In this document: positions 16,276-25,022 of the stretch, piece by piece
Layout of the letters: every line of letters begins with the position of its first letter
How positions within the stretch are numbered: position 1 is the first letter of the stretch
From: Archangium violaceum
GTDB lineage: Bacteria > Myxococcota > Myxococcia > Myxococcales > Myxococcaceae
Direction of reading: 5' to 3'
NCBI RefSeq assembly: GCF_016859125.1
Contig: NZ_CP069338.1
Location: 8,683,501-8,747,500, forward strand
DNA: 64,000 bases
Position numbers and translations under genes: made by a program
Notes under the pieces: model-generated
The model's database searches: none
Told to the model about the DNA's origin: nothing
What the model saw: only the letters and a program-made list of their open reading frames with translations

Positions 16276-18516
16276 CTATGTGACCACTGGCAGCGTGAAG
16301 AAGAAGGTGCTGCCGGAGCCCACCTGGCTCTCCACCCACAGCTGGCCTCCATGGGCTTCGACGATGCCCTTGGCGATGTAGAGACCGAGCCCGGTGCCCT
16401 CTCGCGCGCGCTTCTTGGCTTGCCAATACCGGTTGAACAGGTTGGGCAGTTGCTCCTTGGGAATACCCGGGCCGGTGTCTCTCACGGCGAACCTCGCGGC
16501 TTTCCCCTCCGGCTCGATCGTGAGCTGGATGGAGCCACCCTCCGGGGTGAACTTGATGGCGTTTCCAATCAGGTTCGAGAGCACCTGGAAGATTCGATCC
16601 CGGTCCGCTCGGACCAGCATCTCGGGTTGACTCACCTTTTGTGAGATGGAGATCCGTTTCTGCTCCGCGAGCGGATTGAAAATCTCCAGGCACTCCTCGA
16701 GCAGGCTTTCCAGCTCCTCCGGCTTGAGCTCGACGGAGAAGCGTCCCGCCTCGATCTTCGCGAGATCGAGCAGATCCCGGATGAGGGTGTTCATCCGCTC
16801 CGTCGCGCGCTGGATGCGCTCGGCCGAGTTCTGGATCCGCCGCCAGGGGCCCTCTCGGTCCAGAGGCAGGGCACGGAGGATGAAACCTACCTGGAGATGG
16901 ATGACCCCGAGTGGATTCTTCAAGTCGTGCGAGACGACCGCAACCAGGTCATCCCTGGCCTGGACGGCCTTCTGCTCCCGAATCACCTGATGCCCCAGGT
17001 CTACCTCGATGGCGTATCGCCTCAGGTCCGCGGCGGCCTCCACCTCGGTCGGCGTCCATGGCAACGAGTTCGAGCGGACGACCTCCTTCCACAAATCGAA
17101 CGAGCGGCGCGGGTGGAGGCGTAGCTCCTGTCCTTCCCTCTCGACAGGCTTGGTGGGGTCGCCTCCCCAACTCACCGTCTGGAGGACTTCCGGCCGGAAC
17201 CACAGGACGTAGTCGGGGACGGGCTTGGGAAGGGAGAGCGCGAGCAGGCCGCTGGCGACCTCCTTGAACGACTCCGCTGGCGGGTAGAGGCGAGGGAGGG
17301 CCTTGGTGTGGAAGAGGTCCTCCTTGACCGTCTCGCGCAGCCACTCGACGAGGCCCGTGATGGCCGCTTCTGGAGGGACACGCCCCACGGTCCAGCACCT
17401 GCCCTCGCAGTACACGGCCGCGCCGCTCGCTCCAGTGAGCGCCAGCAGGTCCCCTGGTGGTTTGACGAGGCCGGCGAGGGCCTCTTCCTCTTCGGCCCGC
17501 ATCGCTCCCACCAGTCGCTCCTGGCGCCCTCGCAGCTTCTTGCGGAGCTCCATCTTCTCGCGCTCCTCCATGACTCCTATCAGTTGGGAGGTGATGCGGC
17601 CGATGAGCTCACACGCGGCCCGCAGCTCATAGGAGAGGTACCTCGGGGAGGAGTGGTTCGCACAGGAGATCAGTCCCCAGAGCCTTTCGCCATGGACGAG
17701 GGAGACGCTCATGGAGGCGCGGAGGCCCATGTTCCGCATGTACTCGATGTGAATGGGCGAGACACTCCGGAGGACGGAGAAGCTCAGGTCGAGGGGCTGC
17801 TGATTGTCGGGCCGGAGGTTGGGCAGGATGGGCGCGGGCCTGTAATCCCTGTCGGGGATGATGCGCAGCCAGTTGAGCAGGTAGAGCCGGCGTGCCTGCT
17901 GGGGGATGTCCGAGGCGGGGTAATGAAGGCCGAGATACGCATCCAGGCCCTCCAGCTTGTCCTCGGACAGGACTTCGCCATTGTCCTCCTCATCGAAGCG
18001 GTAGAGCATGACCCGCTCGAAGCCGGTGAGCCGGCGCACCTCGGTGGCGGTCGTGTCGCAGAGCTCGCGCAGGTTCCTGGCCATCTGCAATTGGGCGATG
18101 GCCCGCTGGAGGCGGCGTTGGAGGGACCAGGCTCCCTCCTCCTCCATGGCCCGTACCGGCTCGAGTTCCAGAAGGGTGGCGCCCTGATGGCGATGGACGA
18201 TTCCGTCGAAGGCGCGCGAGCCCACCGTGACGGGAAACGGGTTGTTCTCCTGGGGGCGGTTGCTCCGCAGCGCCTCGGTCAGAAGGCCCAGCGCGGTCCC
18301 ATCGAGCAGGCCCTCGAGCGGGCGGCCCAACAGCAGCTCTGGTTCGATGCCCAGGACGTCCGCTGTGTTCGCGCTCACCTGGACGACCGTCAGAGAGGGC
18401 TCGTGCAGGGCGAACAGGACACCATGCGGTTGAATGGAGCCCGGAATGTGGATGGGCTCCTTGGCGCAGTTGGTGAGATCAACGGCTTGCCCGGGCAGGG
18501 ACGTGTCGGTCTTCAT
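16276..18516 (-). CDS. Bacteriophytochrome histidine kinase
   Basis: A red/far-red light-sensing kinase of about 746 residues. The PAS-2 domain begins with NCAKEPIHIPGSIQPHG, where the Cys (residue 17) is the expected biliverdin attachment site. The GAF domain has the chromophore-pocket signature YPASDIPQQARRLYL, and a PHY domain follows with the RPEVLQTVSWGGDP tongue-like region. Near the C-terminus the HisKA box is VVSHDLKNPLGVI and the HATPase has NLIGNAIKFT and GTGLGLYIAKG. The ATG at 18516 is chosen because family members place the Cys within about 25 residues of the start; a GTG at 18651 would add 45 residues with no domain character. No response regulator or haem oxygenase gene adjoins it, so the output partner and biliverdin source lie elsewhere. 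Confidence 0.92.
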   Translation of the reverse strand: MKTDTSLPGQAVDLTNCAKEPIHIPGSIQPHGVLFALHEPSLTVVQVSANTADVLGIEPELLLGRPLEGLLDGTALGLLTEALRSNRPQENNPFPVTVGSRAFDGIVHRHQGATLLELEPVRAMEEEGAWSLQRRLQRAIAQLQMARNLRELCDTTATEVRRLTGFERVMLYRFDEEDNGEVLSEDKLEGLDAYLGLHYPASDIPQQARRLYLLNWLRIIPDRDYRPAPILPNLRPDNQQPLDLSFSVLRSVSPIHIEYMRNMGLRASMSVSLVHGERLWGLISCANHSSPRYLSYELRAACELIGRITSQLIGVMEEREKMELRKKLRGRQERLVGAMRAEEEEALAGLVKPPGDLLALTGASGAAVYCEGRCWTVGRVPPEAAITGLVEWLRETVKEDLFHTKALPRLYPPAESFKEVASGLLALSLPKPVPDYVLWFRPEVLQTVSWGGDPTKPVEREGQELRLHPRRSFDLWKEVVRSNSLPWTPTEVEAAADLRRYAIEVDLGHQVIREQKAVQARDDLVAVVSHDLKNPLGVIHLQVGFILRALPLDREGPWRRIQNSAERIQRATERMNTLIRDLLDLAKIEAGRFSVELKPEELESLLEECLEIFNPLAEQKRISISQKVSQPEMLVRADRDRIFQVLSNLIGNAIKFTPEGGSIQLTIEPEGKAARFAVRDTGPGIPKEQLPNLFNRYWQAKKRAREGTGLGLYIAKGIVEAHGGQLWVESQVGSGSTFFFTLPVVT

Positions 18517-18651
18517 CGCGAAGGTCCAGGTGGAGACATCTGCTCGGTATTCCAGCACGCCGCTGAGCCGCTGAAGGCGGGAAGAGCGCATGGCCGGCTG
18601 GAAGAAAGCATGGGACAAGGAGGGGACAGTCCATTCGTGGGCATCACTCAC

Positions 18652-19084
18652 TTCAACGTTTCCTGGAGGTGACGCGCTTCCGCGTTTCCTTCGATCGGCG
18701 AGTGGGGGCGAACGCTTCTTTTCCTCGTTTTCTGGAACCTACTCGTTTTCCGGGTCGCCGTGGGCAGATATGTGACGGGAATGGAGAACTGACCCTGTTA
18801 CCGCGCACGCGTGTTGATGGAGATTTGGACCGGCTGGTTGATGAACATCAACGAGGATGAGCGGACTTGGAGCAGACTCGGTGCTGGATCCATCATGTTC
18901 CATGCGCGCGGGGAGGACATGGCCGATAAGGGGCTGTGGCTGGGGCGAATCCAGCAGGTGCGCTGCTTCTGGCGTTGGGCTCGCACCAGCTTGGGACCGG
19001 CGGTCTTGGCGTGTCGTTCAGGCCGAGGCACCGGCCGGTACTGGCAGGGGCTGCTGCCAGCCAGGGAGCGGGCAGCAGCCGCAG
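18652..19084. other. Non-coding stretch before IS21 debris
   Basis: About 430 bp with no supportable gene. It contains the upstream region of the bacteriophytochrome gene and an AT-richer patch (18690-18780). Downstream of that it enters sequence that may be eroded IS21 DNA, but no family motif is readable until 19085. Confidence 0.4.
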
Positions 19085-19654
19085 CCTGCGGAGCGCTACG
19101 AGCTGGCGTGGTGGAAGAAGGCGCGCGTCAACATCGACTACCACATCTCGCTGGACGAGCACCTCTACAGCGTGCCGTACCAGCTGGTGGGCAAGCAGGT
19201 GGAAGTACGCGCCACCACGACGTGCGTCGAGGTCTTCCTCGGAGGTCGTCGCGTCGCCAGCCACCCTCGCGCCAGCGGGCCATGGCCGACGACACTGCCC
19301 GAGCACATGCCCAGCTTGCACCGCGCCCATGCTCAGTGGACGCCCTCGCGAATCCTGGAGTGGGCGGCCACGGTGGGCCCCTCCACCGCGGCATTGGCCG
19401 AGGAGCTGATGCGCCGGCGCAAGTATCCCGAGCAGGGTTTGCGCGCCTGCCTGAGCATCATCCGCCTGAAGGAGAAGTACGGCCCGGAGCGGTTGGAGCG
19501 TGCGTGCGCGCAGGCGCTTCGGCACCGTGCCTGTACCTACGGCAGCGTCTCGGCCATCCTGCGCAACAAGCTGGAGGCAGTGGAGCCGGTGGCCGAGGAG
19601 CGCGCCGCGCTGCCCGTCTACGAGAACATCCGCGGCCCTGACTACTACCACTGA
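19085..19654 (+). pseudogene. istA: IS21-family transposase IstA, C-terminal fragment
   Basis: An open frame entered without a start that carries the C-terminal part of an IS21-type IstA transposase: PAERYELAWWKKARVNIDYH, then LYSVPYQLVGKQVEVRAT, and the C-terminal helical part ending YENIRGPDYYH. The N-terminal helix-turn-helix and DDE catalytic core are missing, so it cannot transpose by itself. The sequence upstream has no matching IstA frame. About 190 residues of the roughly 500 in the family remain. Confidence 0.85.
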
Positions 19655-19771
19655 AGTGAGAGTCTTCCTACCCCGCGGGCAGTCCGCGAGCTCTCTGCCC
19701 CGGGGAGCGCGGCGTCGCGCGGTGCGCGCCGCCGCGCGCTATTGCCGAACTCGCTCACGTAGAGGAAAGCC

Positions 19772-19972
19772 ATGCTGATGAGACAGACACTGGAGAAGAT
19801 CAAGGCGATGAAGCTGCTGGGGATGGCCAGCTACCTGGAGGGGGGCTGGAGATAAAGGCCCAGGTGGTGGAGCTGGCCTCCGGTGCACAACGCCCACCGC
19901 ATCAAGCTGATGGGCGAGTCCATTCGCAAGCCGCATCGAAAGTTGACGACCGAGCCGAAGCCGGAGAAGTGA
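19772..19972 (+). pseudogene. istB: IS21 helper ATPase IstB, internally deleted remnant
   Basis: ATG 19772 starts MLMRQTLEKIKAMKLLGMAS, the conserved IstB N-terminus, but the reading stops at TAA 19853 after 27 residues. Another frame then picks up the typical IstB C-terminus VHNAHRIKLMGESIRKPHRK and ends at 19972. All of the AAA+ ATP-binding core (about 200 residues) is missing, showing an internal deletion that left both ends of the gene. Together with the IstA fragment it marks a dead IS21-family insertion. Confidence 0.8.
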
Positions 19973-19983
19973 AGGGCACCAGC

Positions 19984-20070
19984 GTCGCTCCGCTCCGATG
20001 AGCGGCTTGAGCCGGAATCGGTAATCGGCTTCGCCCGGAACGAGTGATCACGATGGCCGGAATACGCAAA
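19984..20070. repeat. Likely right end of the IS21 element
   Basis: The sequence after the IstB stop contains repeated GCCGGAATCGGTAATCGGC-like and CCGGAAT words (CCGGAATCGG near 20011, CCCGGAACGAG near 20035, GCCGGAATACGC near 20054), matching the multiple short terminal repeats that IS21 elements carry just outside istB. The left end could not be found. Confidence 0.5.
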
Positions 20071-20090
20071 CACTCCTCCAGAACTCCAAG

Positions 20091-21422
20091 TCAGGGGTAT
20101 TCGTAGGTTATTTTGAGTTCGGCCAGCTTGGGATGGCGTTCAGCATCGGAGCAAACCCAGTCGCTGGCGTTGTTATCGTCGCTTTCTTTTTCGAATCGGA
20201 GCCGAAACTGAGTACGCCTGTTGCGAGTTGCTCGATCCATCCAGTCGTTTTGAACCAGATTGGTAACGTCGAACCCGCCATGGCTTGAGTCAATATTGGA
20301 GGGGGCGATGATAGCAGGGCTCAGGGGGATGGCGTGGAAGTCTTGCGCAGCCTCCGGATCGGGGTCGTCTCCCTCTATGCTATTAAAATCGCGCTTGTCC
20401 CCGATGTTGACCTGCTCAAGCAGAAGTTGGCCAAATTTATTGAAAGGGTCACCTGCCTGGCCGCTCACCCACCATTTCAAGTTGGCGTAAATGATGTTCT
20501 TGGTGTCCTCCGGAAGTGCATCGAGCTTAAAACCAACAAACAGTCGATTGGTTTTATTGCCGCTAGCGTCGCCAACGCATTCTAGATTGTAGAAGTGAAT
20601 TCCATGATACCCCGGCGCCGAGAGGGAGCCGCTCGTCTCTCGATCGAAATCAATTGTGATGGTATTCAATCGAAGAGTTCTAAATGTTCCAGCGATAGCG
20701 GTCTGCAGCGCATTGCCGGAAGCATCCTTTGCCACCACTGATACCTGCCAGTTGATGTCTACACCATGATCGAAAGATCTGTTGGGCCTGAATGTCATCT
20801 CCGTTCCAGCATCGTTCCAGATGAACGCACCCGAGTTGAATCCAATCGGCGAGGTGATTGCGAAGGCGCTCTGGACTGAGGGCTGGTCCATGGGCTCCGA
20901 GAACAGGATCGTGATCGCTCCCATACGATCGACCCCCGTCGCCGAGTTGCTCGGGGCAAAGCCGAGAGCCATGGGGGGCGTGGTGTCTGGCGCTGGACCG
21001 GTAGTGGTGAATGATATGGTCCGATTCCCCGTAAGCTCGTTCCCCGCCACGTCCTTGCCAACAACAGTTAGTGTGTAGGGGGCGTTATGCGCCAAGCTTG
21101 ACGCGGGCTGGATGACCAACCGGGTGTTTCCGAGCGACCACGTGAGCGCTTCGAGAGGAATCGGGGGGCTGCTGGAGACCTGCACAGTATCGATATCCAT
21201 GGGCTCGGAGAACTCGAATTCCAGCCCAGTATTGAGTGCGACGTTCGTGGAGCCGCTGGCCGGTGTGCTGCGAGTGATGCTCGGCAGCACCGTATCTTCG
21301 GGCGTTCCTGCATCCGGCTGCGTACCCGAATCAGGGGGGCTGGGTTCGATTTCCGGCACGTTGATGCATGCGGAGAGTAATCCGATGAGGACCAGGGGGA
21401 TGTATCGTTTGGTGATTGGCAT
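20091..21422 (-). CDS. Lipoprotein with two Ig-like (Big_5) domains, lower GC
   Basis: A 443-residue predicted lipoprotein with signal VLIGLLSAC (Cys near residue 19) and a Pro/Asp linker. Two Big_5/SbsA-type Ig-like repeats follow: PSITRSTPASGSTNVALN, then MALGFAPSNSATGVD, each with the FSEPMD signature (EFEFSEPMD and ITILFSEPMD) and an FTTTGPAPDTTPP boundary. The remaining 220 residues form a beta-rich domain with FDRETSGSL and IYANLKWWVSGQAGDPF, probably a carbohydrate or surface-binding module. The codons are visibly more AT-rich (many ATT, AAA, GAT) than those of adjacent genes, and the gene lies between two insertion sequences, so recent acquisition is likely. It is probably surface-attached. 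Confidence 0.87.
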   Translation of the reverse strand: MPITKRYIPLVLIGLLSACINVPEIEPSPPDSGTQPDAGTPEDTVLPSITRSTPASGSTNVALNTGLEFEFSEPMDIDTVQVSSSPPIPLEALTWSLGNTRLVIQPASSLAHNAPYTLTVVGKDVAGNELTGNRTISFTTTGPAPDTTPPMALGFAPSNSATGVDRMGAITILFSEPMDQPSVQSAFAITSPIGFNSGAFIWNDAGTEMTFRPNRSFDHGVDINWQVSVVAKDASGNALQTAIAGTFRTLRLNTITIDFDRETSGSLSAPGYHGIHFYNLECVGDASGNKTNRLFVGFKLDALPEDTKNIIYANLKWWVSGQAGDPFNKFGQLLLEQVNIGDKRDFNSIEGDDPDPEAAQDFHAIPLSPAIIAPSNIDSSHGGFDVTNLVQNDWMDRATRNRRTQFRLRFEKESDDNNASDWVCSDAERHPKLAELKITYEYP

Positions 21423-22055
21423 GCTGCTCCATTATGCAGGGCTCATTCCAGATTCCTGATGCTGGATCCCAAGGGCTTACGCGCGTAAGTCCCCGAAACG
21501 ACTCGTGGAGAATGCCTCAGTCCAGCCGTGTCGGGAATCGAGTAGGGGTCCTCGTCTCGCTCCCAGGACGCACCGTCTACAAGCTCGGACCCGCCCCCCC
21601 CCCCGAACACCAGCGTCGCATCAGGAAGTCCTCCCTGGGGCTTCCCGGGTGTTACCACAGCGTAGATGGGGGGCGATTGGCTCGAAATTGGACTGACGAG
21701 ATGATGGGAGGTGCCGTAGGTGAGCCTGCCCCGATTTTGTGGCATTCTTCTCGGCGGTATCTCTGACAGCCTGCGGCGGTACGGAATGGACGGAGGGCTC
21801 CACACGCCAGCCGCCGGAGTCGGCACTCGTGGCGGAAGGTGCGTCCAGCCTCATGGCGGGCGTGGGCGCGCCGGGAACCCGGGGGACCTGGACCTCGGCG
21901 GCGGGCCGATGCTGGAGACGCCGCTGGCCCAGCGTGGAGCCGCACCTTCGCGAATGCGCGCCCCGGGCCCTGGGGCTGCTACCTGGGGGCTCGGGGACGT
22001 GGAGTTCACCCCCGAGCAGAACGGGACTCCCTGGTTTGCGAGCGGCTCCACTCGG
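21423..22055. other. Intergenic stretch cut by IS701 insertion; possible lipoprotein debris
   Basis: About 630 bp upstream of the Ig-like lipoprotein and left of the IS701 element. A GTG-initiated frame at 21739 reads a short hydrophobic segment and SLTACGG, a lipobox-like start, but has no basic n-region, and coding-like signal moves to another frame before both run into the insertion site at 22056. It could be a broken lipoprotein gene, but the evidence is weak. The promoter of the Ig-like gene should lie around 21430-21520. Confidence 0.3.
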
Positions 22056-22075
22056 CTAATACTACAGTGGGACTT
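22056..22075 (+). repeat. IS701 left end: CTAA target duplication plus inverted repeat
   Basis: CTAA at 22056-22059 is the first copy of the duplicated target; the 16-bp inverted repeat begins at 22060. Its partner is at 23666-23685. Confidence 0.9.
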
Positions 22076-22285
22076 CTAAAACGGCATGAGGGAGGACCCG
22101 CGCACTGCACTGCATGGACCTCTCCTCTGTTAGGGTAACGGCGCCAGCTCGGCGCGCAACTTCCCAGGTCAACCCGACGACACTACCTGACCGGAGGGCA
22201 GCCAGGGGTCAGGACGTTGGGAGTGACTGCGGAGGTGGAACGGTTGAACCCAATGGGAGAAGTAGCATTCCCAAAGGGGGAAGCC

Positions 22286-23679
22286 ATGCTCGCCACTGCC
22301 GCGTACGACGAGAGGGAGGTCCACATCATCCAGAAGCTCACCGCCGCGTGGGAGGAGGTGTTGACCTGGCTCAAGCGCCACTTCTGTCGTCCGGAGACAC
22401 AGCGCTCCGCCGAGGCTTTCGTGCGGGCGCTGCTCTCGCGTGCCGAGCGCAAGAATGCCTGGGGTTTGGCGGAAGAAGCGGGCAGGTACAACCCCTACGC
22501 CTTCCAGCACCTGCTGCTCGGGGCCCGGTGGGATGCGGACGCAGTGCGCGATGACGTGCTGGCCTATGCACGCCAGCAGTTGGGCGAGGGAGGCGAGCTG
22601 GTGTTGGACGAAACGGGTTTTCTCAAGAAGGGGAACAAGTCGGCGGGAGTGGCGCGCCAGTATTCGGGGACAGCGGGTCGGATTGAGAATTGTCAGGTGG
22701 GCGTCTTCCTGGCCTATGTGACGCCTCGCGGGCATACCCTGATTGATAGGGAATTGTATCTCCCCCAGGAGTGGACGCAAGACAGGGACAGATGTCGCCA
22801 GGCTGGGATTGAGGACACGGTGGCCTTTCTTACCAAGCCGGAGCTGGCCCGTGTCATGCTCGAGCGCACTTTCAATGCGGGACTGAAGCCTTCCTGGGTA
22901 CTCGGTGACGAGGTGTATGGCCGGGACGGGACGCTACGGCACTTTCTGGAGCAGCGGCACCAGCGCTACGTATTGGCGGTGGCTTCCAATACCTACGTGT
23001 GGCGGGGAATGGCTCAGGTAACGGCCGGTGAGGTGCTGCGAGAGGTGAAGCCGAGGGACTGGACAGTCCTGTCCGCTGGGAAGGGAGCCAAGGGTCCCCG
23101 TCTGTATGAATGGGCTCGTGTGCAAGTCAATTCGCACACGGGAACCCTGGCGCGGTGGCTGTTGTTTCGCCGGAGCCTGACGAATGCCACCGAGGTAGCG
23201 CACTATCTGGTCCATGCGTCAGCCAACACCTCGCTGGAGGCGATGGTGAAGGCTGCTGGGAGTCGCTGGACAGTGGAGGAATGCTTCGAGTCGGCCAAGG
23301 GCGAGGTGGGCCTGGACGAATACGAAGTGCGCAGTTACGCGGGGTGGTATCGCCATATGACATTGTGCATGGTGGCGCATGCGTTCCTGGCGGCTTCTCG
23401 GGTACTGGCCAACAACGAGGAGGAAGCCGTACTGCTCCCAAAAGCACTGGGCCCGATGCGTCGCCCTCGCCGGATGCTCCGGTTTCGTCGGCGCCAGGGC
23501 CTGGCCTCATCCGCTTCTCCATCCAGGAAGTCCGGCGGCTGCTGCTGAACATTGTCTGGGTGATACGGCCGGCCCTGGAGTTTGTCCTACACTGGAGCCG
23601 CTGGCGACGCCGCCATCAGGCCATCGCCAAGCTCTGCCATTACCGACGCAGAGACCCGGACCTCAAAGTCCCACTGTAG
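22286..23679 (+). CDS. IS701-family transposase, apparently needing -1 frameshift
   Basis: A DDE transposase that moves the surrounding element. The zero frame carries the whole catalytic core: first Asp in ELVLDETGFLKKGNKSAG, second Asp in WVLGDEVYGRD, and Glu in WTVEECFESAKGEVGLDEYE. That frame ends at 23548 with a low-complexity Arg-rich tail. In the -1 frame, the C-terminal sequence IRFSIQEVRRLLLNIVWVIR ... DPDLKVPL continues to TAG 23677-23679, inside the right inverted repeat, as expected for a full IS701 transposase. The two frames meet at CCCAAAA (23437-23443). The ATG at 22286 is chosen from GGGGG about 7 nt upstream; TTG 22217 and ATG 22253 are alternatives. A simple indel mutation is the competing explanation. 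Confidence 0.85.
23437..23443 (+). promoter_or_regulatory. Candidate -1 ribosomal slippery heptamer CCCAAAA
   Basis: In the transposase zero frame the site is read C-CCA-AAA, the canonical X-XXY-YYZ arrangement; slipping back one base gives CCC-AAA, and reading continues in the frame that holds the conserved C-terminus. A small GC-rich hairpin (CCGGA-TGC-TCCGG, 23470-23482) lies 26 nt downstream, further away than usual for a stimulator. Confidence 0.5.
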
Positions 23680-23685
23680 TACTAA
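23666..23685 (-). repeat. IS701 right end: inverted repeat plus CTAA target duplication
   Basis: The 16 bases at 23666-23681 are the exact reverse complement of 22060-22075 and contain the transposase stop codon of the -1 frame (TAG 23677-23679). CTAA at 23682-23685 is the second target copy. Confidence 0.9.
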
Positions 23686-23694
23686 GCTACAGCC

Positions 23695-24954
23695 ATGAAG
23701 TTCTTGGGCGAACTCGATCCAGTAGCAACCCAGCGGACGCAGGCGTGCAACGCGCGCCTTGTCGATCCCAACCGTCTGCAGGCGATCCGGGACACGGGGC
23801 TGATGGACACGCCTCGTGAGGAAGCCTTTGACCGCCTCGCGCGCCTGGCAGCCCAGCTCCTGCATGTTCCCTTGACCATCTTTTCCCTGGTGGACGCCGA
23901 TAGACAATTCTTCAAGGCGGACTTCGGCCTCCCGTCGCCGTTCAAGGAGACTCGAACGTTGCCGATCGATGCCTCTCTTTGCCGCTACACACTCGAGGGC
24001 GAGTCGATCATTTCGTCGAACGCTCCGGCCGACCCCTTCCTGAGGCTTCACCCGTCGACCGGCCCCTGGGGGATCGTCGCCATCATCGTACTCCCGTTGA
24101 TCAACCCTGATGGACACGTGCTGGGGACCTTCTGCGCCATCGAGCCCAAGGTGCGCGAGTGGACCGAGCATGATCTCACGATCATGCGAGAGCTGACCGC
24201 TTCCATCATGACGGAGATCCATCTCCGCGAGCAGATCCAGAAGCTGAAAGCCGAGCAGAATCTCCGGGAGACCTTCGTCGCGGCGTTGACTCATGATCTG
24301 CGCACGCCCATGACGTCATCGAAGCTGCAGCTGCAGCTTCTCGGAAGACGCCACGCGGACCTGCCCGGTGTCCAGACGGCGGTGACTCGGGTCACCCAAA
24401 GTCTGGACCGCGCGGAGCGCATGATCCAGGACTTGCTGGACGCCAGCGCACTGAGAGCCGGGAAACCGGTGTCGCTGAAGCTGAGCCACTGCGACCTCCA
24501 CGAGATCACGGCTCAGACCCTGCAGGAGCTCGCGGCGGTTCACAAGGAGCGCTTCGTCCTGAAGGCAGAAGGCGAGATTCCGATGATCGGGGACCCGAGC
24601 GGGCTCCGCCGGATCGTCGAGAACCTGGCGTCGAACGCGGCAAAGTACGGCGCGCCGGACACTCCGATCGAAGTATTGCTCGGCCGGCGCCATGACGAAG
24701 TGACGCTTCGAGTGACGAATCAAGGAAACCCCATCCCCGAGGACGAGCTGTTGACCATCTTCGAGCCGTTTCACCGGTCGAGGTCCGCGACGGAGAGCGC
24801 CCACAAGGGCTGGGGGCTGGGGCTCCCCCTGGTCAAGGGCTTTGCTGAAGCGCACGGCGGAAGGGTGACGGTGACGAGCTCGTACCAGGACGGGACCTGC
24901 TTCACGGTCACGCTTCCGCCCACCCCGGCGCAGCGGACTGTGCACCACGCTTGA
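23695..24954 (+). CDS. GAF-domain sensor histidine kinase
   Basis: A soluble 419-residue kinase: an N-terminal GAF domain (about 25-170, with FDRLARLAAQLLHVPLTIFS and a long RQFFKADFGL strand), a short coiled linker, HisKA with AALTHDLRTPMTSSK (His near residue 201), and HATPase with NLASNAAKYG and a G-box GWGLGLPLVKGF. No receiver or membrane segment is present, so it phosphorylates an unlinked regulator in response to a cytoplasmic cue bound by GAF. The ATG at 23695 lies only 10 bp after the IS701 target duplication. The native promoter has therefore probably been separated from it, and expression may depend on read-through or an outward IS promoter. Confidence 0.88.
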   Translation: MKFLGELDPVATQRTQACNARLVDPNRLQAIRDTGLMDTPREEAFDRLARLAAQLLHVPLTIFSLVDADRQFFKADFGLPSPFKETRTLPIDASLCRYTLEGESIISSNAPADPFLRLHPSTGPWGIVAIIVLPLINPDGHVLGTFCAIEPKVREWTEHDLTIMRELTASIMTEIHLREQIQKLKAEQNLRETFVAALTHDLRTPMTSSKLQLQLLGRRHADLPGVQTAVTRVTQSLDRAERMIQDLLDASALRAGKPVSLKLSHCDLHEITAQTLQELAAVHKERFVLKAEGEIPMIGDPSGLRRIVENLASNAAKYGAPDTPIEVLLGRRHDEVTLRVTNQGNPIPEDELLTIFEPFHRSRSATESAHKGWGLGLPLVKGFAEAHGGRVTVTSSYQDGTCFTVTLPPTPAQRTVHHA

Positions 24955-25022
24955 ACCGCTCGATGGGTGGCGGGGTTGTTGTCAGCGACCTGGCACCTTC
25001 CCTTGATGCATCCCAGACGGCC

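Larger units (their letters stand above)
22060..23681 (+). mobile_element. IS701-family insertion sequence, complete ends
   Basis: A 1622-bp element with perfect 16-bp terminal inverted repeats (TACTACAGTGGGACTT at 22060-22075 and its complement at 23666-23681). It is flanked by a 4-bp direct repeat CTAA (22056-22059, 23682-23685). The YTAR-type 4-bp target duplication is what is known for IS701. It carries one transposase gene read left to right. Clean ends and intact duplication indicate recent insertion. Confidence 0.93.
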
